Assembly (NCBI GenBank): GCA_042701975.1
Contig: CP170561.1
Coordinates: forward strand, 4,464,001 to 4,528,000
Origin: JAFALK01 sp042701975
GTDB lineage: Bacteria > Pseudomonadota > Gammaproteobacteria > Burkholderiales > Burkholderiaceae_C
Length of the DNA: 64,000 nt
Reading direction: 5' to 3'
The notes under the pieces were generated by a model, which saw only the letters and a list, made by a program, of their open reading frames with translations, was not told the origin of the DNA and ran no database searches. Positions 9,901 through 18,377 of this stretch are shown piece after piece. Numbering within the stretch: position 1 is the first letter of the stretch; each line of letters opens with the position of its first letter. The translations under genes were made by a program, and so were the position numbers.

Positions 9901-10464
9901 AAGCGGCACGCTGGCCTGCACGAGCGCCTCCTGGCCCGGCAGGCCGGCGCGTTGCAGCTCGATGTAGAAACGGTTCGGGAAGATGCCGGCGAGCCTTTGC
10001 GCCAGCGCGCGGGCCCGCACACCGTCACCCACGCGCAGCGATTGGCCCAGCAAGCCGTGTTCGGCGCCGGACAGGCAGATCAGGCCTTCGTGCAACTCTT
10101 CCAGCCACTCCCACTTCAGGCAGGCCTGGTTGCGCACGACGTTCGTGATCCAGGCCCGCGACAGCAGCTCGGAGAGGTTGAGATAGCCCTGCTTGTCCTG
10201 TACGAGCAGCAGCACACGCGAGGGGTTCTTGTCTGAGCCTTCGGGCTCCAGCCAGCAATCGGCGCCCAGGATGGGCTTCACGCCCTTCTTGCGGCAGGCG
10301 TTGTAGTGCTTGATGCCGCCGAAGAGATTGGCCAGGTCGGTGATGGCCAGCGCCACCTGCCCGTCCTTGGCCGCCGCGTCGGCCGCGTCGTCGGTCCTCA
10401 GGGTGCCGTCGACGACGGAAAACTCGGTGTGGGTGCGCAGGTGAACGAAAGACATTTGATGCAT
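6937..10464 (-). CDS. dnaE: DNA polymerase III alpha subunit
   Basis: Replicative polymerase of about 1175 aa. It begins with the PHP domain (FVHLRTHTEFSVVDGT), continues with the palm containing catalytic Asp residues in MPDFDIDFCQGN, the fingers with GRGSGAGSLVAYVL, tandem HhH and a C-terminal OB fold (VAGIVGDLRVINGARGR). Length matches the family. The reading frame extends upstream without homology, so the start is set at the ATG complementary to 10462-10464; a second ATG three codons on (MSFVHL) is equally plausible, and neither has a strong Shine-Dalgarno sequence. Divergent from the cyclophilin gene. Confidence 0.95.
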   Translation of the reverse strand: MHQMSFVHLRTHTEFSVVDGTLRTDDAADAAAKDGQVALAITDLANLFGGIKHYNACRKKGVKPILGADCWLEPEGSDKNPSRVLLLVQDKQGYLNLSELLSRAWITNVVRNQACLKWEWLEELHEGLICLSGAEHGLLGQSLRVGDGVRARALAQRLAGIFPNRFYIELQRAGLPGQEALVQASVPLAAELKLPVVATHPVQFLTEEDFEAHEARICVADGETLANPKRVKRFLPGQYFRSQADMEKLFADVPSAIANTVEIARRCSLSLVLGKPQLPDFPTPLLEDGTPMPMDEYFRKLSYEGLEDRLQLLFPDPAKRDAERPRYVERLEFELVTIIKMGFPGYFLIVSDFIRWAKHNGCPVGPGRGSGAGSLVAYVLLITDLDPLAYNLLFERFLNPERVSMPDFDIDFCQGNRDRVIDYVKDKYGRSAVSQIATFGTMAAKGALRDIGRVLGMGFGHVDSIAKLVPAPPGKTVTLAKLPPDFDPDKAKMVYARHEAPEIEEREKEDEEVAGLLSLAARVEGTVRSIGMHAGGVLIAPGKITDFCPQYQQPGSNSAVSQYDKDDVEAIGLVKFDFLGLATLTILEMAKDFIQARHEDQKDFSFEKSIPLDDRRTYKLFSDGLTESVFQFESTGMQKMLRDAKPSRLEDLIALNALYRPGPMDLIPTFVARKHGRERVEYPHPLTEAVLAETYGIMVYQEQVMQTAQVLGGYSLGGADMLRRAMGKKKADEMAAHRAMFRKGAAEKGIDEAKADEVFDLMEKFAGYGFNKSHAAAYSLLAYHTAWLKVHFSAEFFAANMTIEMDNTDKIKVLLNDAKTFFGMEFEPPNVNLGVYRFEPITDKKINYGLGAIKGTGQGAIEAIVRARTEGGPFKSFFDFCARVDRKAVNKRVVEALIKAGAFDAIEAERSRLLASVALGYTFADKLAADADQGGLFDFDDSHASSSAEPPLEPAAPWSIKERLSLEKTAIGFYLSGHLFDQSGEEVRRMAKRRIVDLADSREPVIVAGIVGDLRVINGARGRVAIFKLDDKTAGIEAVANEELINQHKETLKDDELIIVSGKVRDDRFSGGLRLTVEAVWDLAAARARFGRCFEAKVNGKVPPLLDVVRQWPAKQVQTDEGATLRQGLRIETRHHLEARAEFRLALGEDSRFWPCDEALEKLAGFGQIVYEAGG

Positions 10465-10525
10465 TTTAGAGAGCCCGCGAGCTCCGGATTCGGGGCTATG
10501 CTCCGGGCCGCACAGGAGACCACCG

Positions 10526-11572
10526 ATGCAGAAGCAATTCACCCTCGCCTTGCTCGTCGCCGCAGCCACCGTTGCCGTGCCGAGCGCCTTTGCTGCCAAG
10601 GCCACGACCACCAAGCCCGCAGCCAAGCAATCCACCAAGTCCAAGGCTGCCGCCAAGGCTCAGCCGGCCCCGGCCGAAGCCAAGCCGGCCGTCAAGAACG
10701 CTGCCGACATCCTCAAGAACTCGCCCGCGGCCGACTGGCGCGCGCTGGACCCGAACAACGTGCTGCTGATGAACCTGCCGCAAGGCCAGGTGGTGATCGA
10801 GCTGGCGCCTCGGCTGGCACCGCAACTCGTGGCCAACATCCGCGCGCTGGCCCAGGGTAACTATTGGGATGGTCTGGCCATCCTGCGTGTCCAGGAAAAC
10901 TACGTGACGCAGTGGGGCGACCCGGAGGAAGACGATGCCAAGGCCAAGCCGCTGCCGGCAGGGGCCAAGGCCAAGATCAACGAGCCGTTCAACGTTCCGC
11001 TGAAGGGCCTGCCGCTGAATGCGATCAAGGACCAGGACGGCTGGTCGCCCTTGAGCGGCTTCGTCGATGGCTTTCCCGTAGCCGCCAACCCCAAGACCGG
11101 CAAGGCATGGCTGGCGCACTGCTATTCCACCGTCGGCGTGGCGCGCGGCAACGAAGCGGACTCCGGCAACGGCAGCGGCCTGTACGTCGCCATCGGCCAG
11201 GCCCCGCGCGCGCTGGAGAACAACATCGCCGCCGTGGGCCGCGTGCTCAAGGGCATGGAGCTGCTCTCCAGCCTGCCGCGCGGCACGGGCACCTTGGGCT
11301 TCTACGAGAAGCCCGAGCAACGCCTGACGATCGAAAGCATCAAGCTCGCCGCCGATGTGCCGGAAGACCAGCGACCGAAGCTGCAGGTGCTGCGCACCGA
11401 CAGCCAGACCTGGACGGACCTGCTCAACGCACGCCGCTACCGCGTGACGACTGGCGGCTGGTACCTGCATGACCCCGGAGCACACGGATGTGTGCAGCGG
11501 GACGGTGCCGACGCGGGCGGCGCCCTGATCGATCCTCAGCTCAGAACTTCGCGGTCGCGCTCACGAACATGA
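10526..11572 (+). CDS. Exported cyclophilin-type peptidyl-prolyl isomerase, probable C-terminal frameshift
   Basis: Peptidyl-prolyl cis-trans isomerase of the cyclophilin family. A signal peptide (about 1-23, ending SAFAA) is followed by an Ala/Lys/Pro-rich linker and a cyclophilin domain (about 75-270) containing NYWDGLAILRVQENYVTQWG and GSGLYVAIGQAPRALENNIA. It should act as a periplasmic folding factor. The last ~30 residues of the open frame look unnatural and overlap the convergent TonB receptor gene by 32 bp. In another frame from about 11470 the sequence reads EHTDVCSGTVPTRAAP then stops at 11526-11528, which looks like the expected end. A one-base indel near 11465-11480 is likely. Confidence 0.85.
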   Translation: MQKQFTLALLVAAATVAVPSAFAAKATTTKPAAKQSTKSKAAAKAQPAPAEAKPAVKNAADILKNSPAADWRALDPNNVLLMNLPQGQVVIELAPRLAPQLVANIRALAQGNYWDGLAILRVQENYVTQWGDPEEDDAKAKPLPAGAKAKINEPFNVPLKGLPLNAIKDQDGWSPLSGFVDGFPVAANPKTGKAWLAHCYSTVGVARGNEADSGNGSGLYVAIGQAPRALENNIAAVGRVLKGMELLSSLPRGTGTLGFYEKPEQRLTIESIKLAADVPEDQRPKLQVLRTDSQTWTDLLNARRYRVTTGGWYLHDPGAHGCVQRDGADAGGALIDPQLRTSRSRSRT

Positions 11573-14300
11573 AGCGGCCGCGAGGATCGGTATAGCTCGG
11601 GTCGTAGCCCGAGATGAAGAAGTAGGCCTGGTTGGAGAACGGCGGGCTGGTGTTGAAGAGATTCTTCACGCCGGCTCGCACCGTGATGGATTTCGTCACC
11701 TCCCAGCCGCCGGTCAGGTCCCACAGCGAGTAGGCCTTGACGCGGTTGGCGGCCACGACGGTGCCGTTGCCGTTGTCGATGGACGGGTTCTGGTCCTCGT
11801 AGGCGCTGAGGTAGCTGTTGCCCAGCGACAGGCTGAACGGTCCGCGTTCCCAGTCGAGGCTCAGGTGATGGCGCCAGCGCTGCACCACGCCGTCCGTCAC
11901 GAACTTGCCTAGGTTGCTGATGAAGGGGTCGCCGTAGCCGGTCTGCTTTTCAGACTTCAGCGTCAAGGTGCCCTTCAAGGTGGCGCCGAACTTTCCGAAT
12001 TCCGTGGCGCCGCCCTGCCATTGCAGGACGAAGTCCACGCCTTGCGCCTTCTGCCGGCCGCGGTTTTCCTTGTGGAGCTCGATGTAGCAGATGGAGCTGT
12101 CGTCGGCGTCGTAGTCCGGATCGCAGTAGGGATCGCCCAGCTGGTTGTAGCGGTGGATCAGCGCTGAATACTTCGTGGCGTTGGACAGGATCACGTCGTC
12201 GCCCAGCGTGTTGATCAGGTCGCGCTTGGTCACGAACCACCAATCGGCGCTGGCAACGAAGGTCTTGCCCGCCTGGTACTGAATGCCCAGAGAGCCTTGC
12301 GTCGAACGCTCCGGCTTGAGCTTCGCGTTCGAGAAGGTGTGGGTCTCCCAGTAGTCGGCACAGGTGGACAGGTCGTTGCCGGTCTCCGCCATGCAGACCG
12401 GGTCGGGCAGCACGCTGGTGGTGCTGATCTTCTCGTTGCGATAGAGATCGTTCAGGCTCGGCGCGCGAAAGCCCGTGCCCAATGAGCCACGCAGCTGAAC
12501 CGTCGGGTCGAGATTGAACCTGAAGCTGAACTTCGGGTTGGTCGTGCCGCCGATGCCCTGGTAGTGGTCGTGCCGCAGCGCCGCGCTCAGCTCCAACTGC
12601 TTGGTCACCGGCGCCAACAGCTCGCCATAGAAAGCCCAGACCTTGCGCGAGTTGTCGGTCGTGAGCGAGTTGTCGGAGGCGCCGTCGCCCAGAACGTTGT
12701 CTGCAGCGAGCAAAGGCGAGATGCGTGACTTGGCGCTCTCGCGGCGGGCTTCCATGCCCAGGGCCAGCCCCAGATCGCCGCCCGCCAGCCGAGCCAGGCT
12801 GCGCGTGCCCTTGAAATCGAAGGCATCCATCTTGCCGCGCGCCGTACGCATCTCTTCGTTGACCGAGATGCTCTCGAGGAAGCTCAAGTCCGAGGCCGCG
12901 AGGGGCTTCATCGGATTGAGCTTGAGCGTGCCGATCGCATCGAGGATCTTGTCCTTGAGGTAGTAGCCGTGCACATCGCGGTCGTGGATGGTGTTGACGC
13001 TGTGGTTGAAGCCCCAGTCGTAGTCCCACTCGCCGATGCTGCCGGTCATGCCGATCAGCACGCGCGTGCCCGTGCTGCCCAGCTGGCTCGCCCGGCCCCC
13101 CGCTTCGTTCAGCCGGCCGCGGATGCTGACGAAATGATCGTCAGGCAGCGCGGTGACGATGCCCGTGGCGGCAAGCTGCGGAATCAGGGCCATGTCGACT
13201 TCGGCGCCGTCCGTCCGGTTGCTGGTGCCCACGTACCAGGTGCGGGCCCGCGCGGCGGACGCCTCCACGAAGAAGCGATGAGAGCCGCCGAGCGCCACTT
13301 CGGCACGGCCGAGGAAGCTGGTCTTGTTGGACTTCGGATACAGCTCCAGGTCGCGCATGAAATCGAAGGTGCAACCATAGGCGCCGCCGATGCCAGCGGG
13401 CAGATACAAGGTAGCAGGCGGGTTGCAGGTCGGTGCCGAAAGGTTGAACAGGCGGCTGTCGAGCAACTGGCCGTTGATCATGAAGTTCTGAGACTGCAGG
13501 TAGTCGAGCTGGTCGCCCGACTGCAGGCGCAGATTGGCCGGCGATCCATAGCTGGCCAGCAGCCAGGGCAGGCGTTCCGGGATCTTGAGATCCGAGATGA
13601 ACTTGCGCTGCGAGGTGTTGAGCGCGCCCGTGTGCTGCACGTCGAGGACGCCGAAGACGTTGAAGCCGTCGCGCGTCAGATCACCCGCGCCGCCCGAGAT
13701 CGAGGCCTGGCGCTTGCCGGCCCCGCCCTCTTGCGTCCTGCCGCCATAAACGTCCAGCTGCACGCCGCGGTAGTCCTTCTTGGTGATGAAGTTCACCACG
13801 CCACCGATGGCGTCCGTGCCGTAGATGGCCGAGGCGCCGTCGAGCAGCACCTCCACGCGCTCGATGGCGGCGGCAGGGATATTGTTCAAGTCCACGCCCA
13901 CGTCATCGCCGGGCGAGGCGAAGTTGGCCATGCGTCGGCCGTTGAGCAATACCAGCGTGCTCGACGTGCCCAGGCCGCGCAGATTGGCCGAGTTGAAGCC
14001 CATCTGGTCCTTGTAGCCGCCCGTGCCGATGGACACACCATCCGTCAGGTTGTTCGAACTCGCCGTCACCGTCGCCATGACTTCGGCAGCGGTCGTCAGG
14101 CCCGCCTTCTGCATGTCCTGCTTCGTGATGATCTGCACCGACAGCGCGCCATCGCTGAGCGGCCGCTTGATCGAAGAGCCCGTCACTTCCACGCGTTCCA
14201 GCTTGGCCGTCGGCGCTTCGGTCTCCTGGGCGATTGCGGTCATCGCGGGCAGCGTGCAGGCCAGCAGCGCGGCCTGGGCGAGAAGATGCAGCCTTTGCAT
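11541..14300 (-). CDS. TonB-dependent outer-membrane receptor
   Basis: Receptor of 919 aa. A signal peptide (about 1-24, ending AIAQ) precedes a plug domain with a TonB-box-like ERVEVTGSSIKR, SANLRGLGTSSTLVLLNGRR and YGTDAIGGVVNFITKK. The rest is a beta-barrel ending in Phe (FVSATAKF). The plug type resembles receptors for organic polymers or peptides rather than classic siderophore receptors. Start chosen at the Met before the signal peptide, since 39 upstream codons show no leader. The gene is divergent from an exported cyanophycinase, which suggests that the receptor may take up the dipeptides that enzyme releases; that link is inference. Confidence 0.92.
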   Translation of the reverse strand: MQRLHLLAQAALLACTLPAMTAIAQETEAPTAKLERVEVTGSSIKRPLSDGALSVQIITKQDMQKAGLTTAAEVMATVTASSNNLTDGVSIGTGGYKDQMGFNSANLRGLGTSSTLVLLNGRRMANFASPGDDVGVDLNNIPAAAIERVEVLLDGASAIYGTDAIGGVVNFITKKDYRGVQLDVYGGRTQEGGAGKRQASISGGAGDLTRDGFNVFGVLDVQHTGALNTSQRKFISDLKIPERLPWLLASYGSPANLRLQSGDQLDYLQSQNFMINGQLLDSRLFNLSAPTCNPPATLYLPAGIGGAYGCTFDFMRDLELYPKSNKTSFLGRAEVALGGSHRFFVEASAARARTWYVGTSNRTDGAEVDMALIPQLAATGIVTALPDDHFVSIRGRLNEAGGRASQLGSTGTRVLIGMTGSIGEWDYDWGFNHSVNTIHDRDVHGYYLKDKILDAIGTLKLNPMKPLAASDLSFLESISVNEEMRTARGKMDAFDFKGTRSLARLAGGDLGLALGMEARRESAKSRISPLLAADNVLGDGASDNSLTTDNSRKVWAFYGELLAPVTKQLELSAALRHDHYQGIGGTTNPKFSFRFNLDPTVQLRGSLGTGFRAPSLNDLYRNEKISTTSVLPDPVCMAETGNDLSTCADYWETHTFSNAKLKPERSTQGSLGIQYQAGKTFVASADWWFVTKRDLINTLGDDVILSNATKYSALIHRYNQLGDPYCDPDYDADDSSICYIELHKENRGRQKAQGVDFVLQWQGGATEFGKFGATLKGTLTLKSEKQTGYGDPFISNLGKFVTDGVVQRWRHHLSLDWERGPFSLSLGNSYLSAYEDQNPSIDNGNGTVVAANRVKAYSLWDLTGGWEVTKSITVRAGVKNLFNTSPPFSNQAYFFISGYDPSYTDPRGRFMFVSATAKF

Positions 14301-14529
14301 GGTCGTTTCCCTTTTGTGAACGAACCGCGCGACGGTAGCGCCACAGCCATGAGCTTCCAAGAGCGCGTTTGCCAGATGCGGCAGCCTTGCAACAGTGACC
14401 TTCGTCACCGGCGACACCGACTGTCACAGAGGAGCGCCAGTCAATTACTCGGGATTGCGACCTATTCCCTGGAAATGTCATCGAGAAGGCCGTAGCCTTT
14501 GGTCACGCACGTTTCGATTTTTCTATTGA
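14301..14529. promoter_or_regulatory. Divergent promoter region, TonB receptor / cyanophycinase
   Basis: 229 bp between two divergent start codons, AT-richer than the neighbouring genes, especially 14440-14530. It must hold both promoters. I saw no convincing consensus pair or operator palindrome to assign. Confidence 0.5.
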
Positions 14530-15912
14530 ATGAACGCCATGCAGTCCCGACCATCCCTGTTCGCCCTTGCCAGCCTGCTGATGCTGCTCATCCCTGCGAT
14601 CGCCAGCGCACACGGCGCGCCACCGGCCGTCGCGCGTGCGGCCAGCGCACCGGTTCCGGTGGCGCAGGCGGCGGATCCGCAGCCGCTCATCAAGGGCTAT
14701 GCGGTCGCCATCGGCGGTGCGCTCAAGAACGACAACGAAGAGGTCTGGCAGCGCATCGTGGCGTTGGCCGGCGGCAAGGGTTCGCGCTTTGTCGTCTTCG
14801 GTACTGCCTCTGAGGATCCGGAAGCCAGTGGCAAGGCCATCGTCGAGCTGCTGCAGCGGCGCGGCGCGGTGGCCGAGGCCCTGCCCGTGGCGCCCAAGTT
14901 CGCCTGGGTGGACCTGAACAAGGTCGTGCGCGATCCGGCGCTGATCGCCAAGGTGCGCAATGCACGCGGCGTGTTCTTCACCGGAGGTTCGCAGGAACGC
15001 ATCGTCGATGTCCTGCAGCCCGGCGGCAAGACGACGCCCATGCTGGAAGCCATCTGGGATGTCTACCGCAAGGGCGGCGTGGTGGCAGGCACTTCAGCCG
15101 GCGCGGCGGTGATGAGCTCGGTGATGTTCCGCGACGCGCCCAACGTCATCGACGTGATGAAGGGCAAGTGGTCCGACGGCAAGCAGGTGGACCGCGGCCT
15201 GGGCTTCGTGGGCGCCGACCTGTTCGTGGACCAGCACTTCCTGCGCCGGGGCCGCGTGGGCCGCATGATCCCGCTGATGATGGCCAAGGGCTATCGCATG
15301 GGCCTGGGCGTGGATGAAAACACGGCCGCCGTGATCCACGGCGACGATGTGGAGATCATCGGCGGCCGCGGCGCCCTGGTGGTGGACCTGAACGAGATGA
15401 TGTCGGACCCGACGCTGGGCGCCTTCAACGTCAGTGGCGCGCGGCTGTCCTACCTGGACCACGGCGACCACTACAACGTCAGGACGCGCAAGGTCGCGCC
15501 CTCGGCCATGAAGCTGCGCGGTGATCGCCTGCAGCCGGGCGTGCCCGGCTACGAGCCTTACTACACCGAGGACCGTTTCGACCTCGACATCCTCGGCGAC
15601 TCCACCCTGGCCAACGCGATGGCGCAGCTGGTGGATTCCAACAAGCCCGAGGTGCAGGGCCTGGCTTTCGATCCGCGCGTGAAACCGGGCGACCGTCTGG
15701 CCGACCTGGGCTTCCATTTCCGGCTCTACAAGGCGCCGGACACGGTAGGCTGGAGCAGCACCGAAGGCGGCGCCGAGGAGTACACGGTGGAGAACGTGCG
15801 GCTGGACATCACGCCCGTGCGCGTGCCCATGCCCATGTACGGCGTCTGGGGCCGCGCGGATCGCAATGCGGCCGAGGATTCGGCCAAGCCCCAGACCGAA
15901 CGGTCGCGCTGA
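14530..15912 (+). CDS. Exported cyanophycinase (peptidase family S51)
   Basis: Protein of 460 aa. A signal peptide (LFALASLLMLLIPAIASA, about 9-27) is followed by the S51 catalytic domain: IGGALKNDNEEVW, FFTGGSQERIVDVL and the nucleophile serine in GTSAGAAVMSSVMF, with DEN (GVDENTAAVI) downstream. Cyanophycinases hydrolyse cyanophycin (multi-L-arginyl-poly-L-aspartate) to beta-Asp-Arg dipeptides. The exported form corresponds in size to the extracellular CphE type, larger than the intracellular CphB type. It implies use of cyanophycin from other bacteria. The divergent TonB receptor is a candidate partner. Confidence 0.88.
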   Translation: MNAMQSRPSLFALASLLMLLIPAIASAHGAPPAVARAASAPVPVAQAADPQPLIKGYAVAIGGALKNDNEEVWQRIVALAGGKGSRFVVFGTASEDPEASGKAIVELLQRRGAVAEALPVAPKFAWVDLNKVVRDPALIAKVRNARGVFFTGGSQERIVDVLQPGGKTTPMLEAIWDVYRKGGVVAGTSAGAAVMSSVMFRDAPNVIDVMKGKWSDGKQVDRGLGFVGADLFVDQHFLRRGRVGRMIPLMMAKGYRMGLGVDENTAAVIHGDDVEIIGGRGALVVDLNEMMSDPTLGAFNVSGARLSYLDHGDHYNVRTRKVAPSAMKLRGDRLQPGVPGYEPYYTEDRFDLDILGDSTLANAMAQLVDSNKPEVQGLAFDPRVKPGDRLADLGFHFRLYKAPDTVGWSSTEGGAEEYTVENVRLDITPVRVPMPMYGVWGRADRNAAEDSAKPQTERSR

Positions 15913-15932
15913 GGTGCCCGGCTCATCAGCCC

Positions 15933-16154
15933 TCAGTAGTGCGGCGGCAAATCGTCGCGCAGATTGCGCGGCGCGGCACCGCCGCCTTCCTCAGGGGCCT
16001 GGCGTTTCAGATCGATGACCTCGCGGATCAACAGGTCGATCTGCGTCTGTTGACGCACGACGACCTGGTTCAGCTGCTCGATCGTTTCTTCCATGAAGCT
16101 GGCCTTGATTTCCAGCTCGGTGATGCGTGATTCGCTGTTGGCTTCTGTGCTCAT
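15933..16154 (-). CDS. slyX: SlyX family protein
   Basis: Small acidic coiled-coil protein of 73 aa with ITELEIKASFMEETIEQLN and VVVRQQTQIDLLIREV, followed by a C-terminus ending DDLPPHY, the hallmark Pro-Pro-His-Tyr end of SlyX. Function is unknown in the family. The open frame runs far upstream through the antisense of trhO, so the start is set at the ATG complementary to 16152-16154. It is divergent from trhO with 30 bp between them, and convergent with the cyanophycinase gene. Confidence 0.9.
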   Translation of the reverse strand: MSTEANSESRITELEIKASFMEETIEQLNQVVVRQQTQIDLLIREVIDLKRQAPEEGGGAAPRNLRDDLPPHY

Positions 16155-16184
16155 GGGCCGAAATTTACAATCTCCGCCCTGAAT

Positions 16185-16985
16185 ATGAATTCCATCCTCA
16201 ATATTTCCGCCTACAAGTTCGTGGGCCTGCCGGACGCCGAGGCGCTGCGCCCCGTCCTCCTCGAACGCGCCGAGAGCATGTCGCTCAAGGGCACGGTGCT
16301 GCTGGCCGAGGAAGGCATCAACCTCTTTCTCGCCGGGCCAACCGAAGCCGTGCGCGCCTGGGTAGAAGCCCTGCGCCAGGACCCGCGCCTTGCCGACCTC
16401 GCCCCCAAGGAAAGCTGGAGCGATGCCGTGCCGTTCAAGAAGCTGCTGGTCAAGGTCAAGCCTGAAATCATCCGCATGAACCATCCGGCGATCCGGCCTG
16501 ACGCGCAGGAGCGTGCGCCCGCCGTCCGTCCCGTGGACCTGGCCCGCTGGCTGGACCAGGGCCATGACGACGAGGGGCGCCCGGTGGTGATGCTGGACAC
16601 TCGCAATGCCTTTGAGGTGGATTACGGCGCCTTCGATGACGCCATCGACTGGCGCATCGCCAAGTTCAGCGAGTTCCCCGAGGCCGTCCAGGCCCACCGC
16701 GAGGAACTGGCTGGCAAGACGGTGGTGAGCTACTGCACCGGCGGCATCCGCTGCGAGAAGGCGGCCATCTACCTGCAGGAACAAGGCGTGGCCGAGCGCG
16801 TCTACCAGCTCGAAGGTGGCATCCTCAAGTATTTCGAGGAAACCGCCGGCGCCCCGCACTATCACGGCGGCTGCTTCGTGTTCGACGAGCGCGAGGCGCT
16901 GGACGCGAGGCTCGATCCCGCCTCGGTGATCGCTCGGCCAGAATCGGAAGCCCATCGTGCCCATCACGGGACCAAGAAGGATTGA
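16185..16985 (+). CDS. trhO: tRNA uridine(34) hydroxylase, rhodanese family
   Basis: Protein of 266 aa of the YceA/TrhO family, which hydroxylates U34 of several tRNAs in an O2-dependent route to 5-hydroxyuridine. An N-terminal acylphosphatase-like domain (GTVLLAEEGINLFLAG) precedes a rhodanese domain (about 120-220) with the active-site Cys in YCTGGIRCEKAAIYL. The Cys-rich tail of longer homologues is reduced here; the protein ends soon after GGCFVFDER. It overlaps the region just upstream of the M14 hydrolase start, suggesting a two-gene operon. Confidence 0.9.
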   Translation: MNSILNISAYKFVGLPDAEALRPVLLERAESMSLKGTVLLAEEGINLFLAGPTEAVRAWVEALRQDPRLADLAPKESWSDAVPFKKLLVKVKPEIIRMNHPAIRPDAQERAPAVRPVDLARWLDQGHDDEGRPVVMLDTRNAFEVDYGAFDDAIDWRIAKFSEFPEAVQAHREELAGKTVVSYCTGGIRCEKAAIYLQEQGVAERVYQLEGGILKYFEETAGAPHYHGGCFVFDEREALDARLDPASVIARPESEAHRAHHGTKKD

Positions 16986-16990
16986 CGATC

Positions 16991-18109
16991 ATGCAGACCC
17001 AGGTCCATCAGCTGCTCTCGCCCGCTCCGGGCACGCAACGCGAGCTCGTCTCGCTGCACTACGGGCAGCCGGGCTCCGGACCCAAGGTCTACATCCAGGC
17101 CAGCCTGCATGCAGACGAGCTGCCCGGCATGCTGGTGGCCCACCACCTGCGCAAGCAACTCGACGCGCTGGAGCGCGAAGGCCGCATCCACGGCGAGATC
17201 GTGCTGGTGCCCATGGCCAACCCGATCGGCATCGCCCAGCACCTGCTGCACTCGCCGCTGGGCCGCTTCGAGCTGACCTCGGGCGAAAACTTCAACCGCC
17301 ACTACCCTGACCGCATCGACGTGGTGGCCCAGGCCGTCGAAAACCGGCTGAACCAGGACGCCGACCACAACAAGCGCGTGCTCCGCGCTGCGCTCAAGCA
17401 AGCCGTTAGCGAATCGCCCGTGGACACCGAGCTGCACTCGCTGCGACGCTGCCTGATGAGCCTCTCCTGCGACGCCGACGTGGTGCTGGACCTGCACTGC
17501 GACGCCCAGGCCGTGCTGCACCTCTACACCGACACCGACAGCTGGACCGACTGCGAACCGCTGGCCCGCTACCTGGGCAGCCGCGTCACCCTGCTGGCCC
17601 AAGACTCGGGCGACAACCCCTTCGACGAGGCCTGCTCCCAGGTCTGGTGGAAGTGGCGCAAGCACTTCGGCGAGCGCTTCCCCATCCCGCTGGCCTGCCT
17701 GTCGGTCACGGTGGAACTGCGCGGCTTCGTAGAGGTGGACCACACGCTGGCCGCCGCCGATGCCCAGAACCTCGTCGACTACCTGACCTGGCGTGGCGCC
17801 ATCTCGGGGGAGGTTCGGCCGTTGCCAATGGCCGTGGGCGACGCCCGGCCGCTGTCCGGCTCCATGCCCATCAAGGCGCCGACGCCGGGCGTGATCGTCT
17901 TCCTGAAGCGGGCCGGCGAGACGGTGAAGGCCGGCGAAGTGCTGGCCCATGTGATTGATCCCCTGACCAATGCGGTCACGGAATTGGCAAGTCCCGTCGA
18001 GGGCTTGCTTTACGCCCGAGACAGCCTGCGCTTTGCCACGGCAGGCATGCGGGTGGCCAAGGTCGCGGGCCGCGAGGCGCTGCGCAGCGGCAAGCTCCTG
18101 GGCTTCTGA
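16991..18109 (+). CDS. Succinylglutamate desuccinylase/aspartoacylase-family (M14) protein
   Basis: Zinc-dependent deacylase-type protein of 372 aa. The zinc-binding HADE (QASLHADELPG) lies near residue 37, with the third ligand in VLDLHCD near residue 160 and substrate-loop residues in NFNRHYPD. The C-terminal ~80 residues form a lipoyl-like barrel (KAPTPGVIVFLKRAGETVKAG), as in many members of this family. The ATG at 16991 is preferred to a TTG at 16982 because AAGAAGGA lies at good spacing from it. Substrate is unknown; N-acylated amino acids or peptide-like compounds are the family norm. Confidence 0.82.
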   Translation: MQTQVHQLLSPAPGTQRELVSLHYGQPGSGPKVYIQASLHADELPGMLVAHHLRKQLDALEREGRIHGEIVLVPMANPIGIAQHLLHSPLGRFELTSGENFNRHYPDRIDVVAQAVENRLNQDADHNKRVLRAALKQAVSESPVDTELHSLRRCLMSLSCDADVVLDLHCDAQAVLHLYTDTDSWTDCEPLARYLGSRVTLLAQDSGDNPFDEACSQVWWKWRKHFGERFPIPLACLSVTVELRGFVEVDHTLAAADAQNLVDYLTWRGAISGEVRPLPMAVGDARPLSGSMPIKAPTPGVIVFLKRAGETVKAGEVLAHVIDPLTNAVTELASPVEGLLYARDSLRFATAGMRVAKVAGREALRSGKLLGF

Positions 18110-18272
18110 CGAAGCGCATCCGGACGTCGACCGGGTGAAATTGCGTCATTCTTACCACAATGAGAAACCCTGAAGGCGCTGAGGCCCAGCGCCTATGTTT
18201 CTGCACTGTTTCATAGGGGCGGAAGGCGCCGCGGGCGCCCAGCTGCGCATCGCCACGCAAGCCCCCTGCGCA

Positions 18273-18353
18273 CAACTGTTGAGTTGTAGACAGTTGCAGG
18301 CGGAAGAGACTGCTTAGGATGCACAAATTGCACGTATAGGCCGCCTGGCGGCC
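18273..18353 (+). promoter_or_regulatory. Two inverted repeats in the porin leader
   Basis: Within the 268-bp gap before the porin gene are two perfect inverted repeats: CAACTGT...ACAGTTG (18273-18296, 10-base loop) and GGCCGCC-T-GGCGGCC (18339-18353). The second ends about 12 bases before the Shine-Dalgarno GGAGA, so it could form an RNA hairpin affecting translation or be an operator. No experimentally known motif is matched. Confidence 0.4.
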
Positions 18354-18377
18354 ATTGAAACTCTGGAGACTTTGAGA

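Noticed and set aside
6544..10236. A very long open frame (1230 codons) antisense to dnaE
   Set aside because: Product is rich in His, Ala, Gly, Gln and Val with no domain; it is the GC3-driven antisense image of dnaE.
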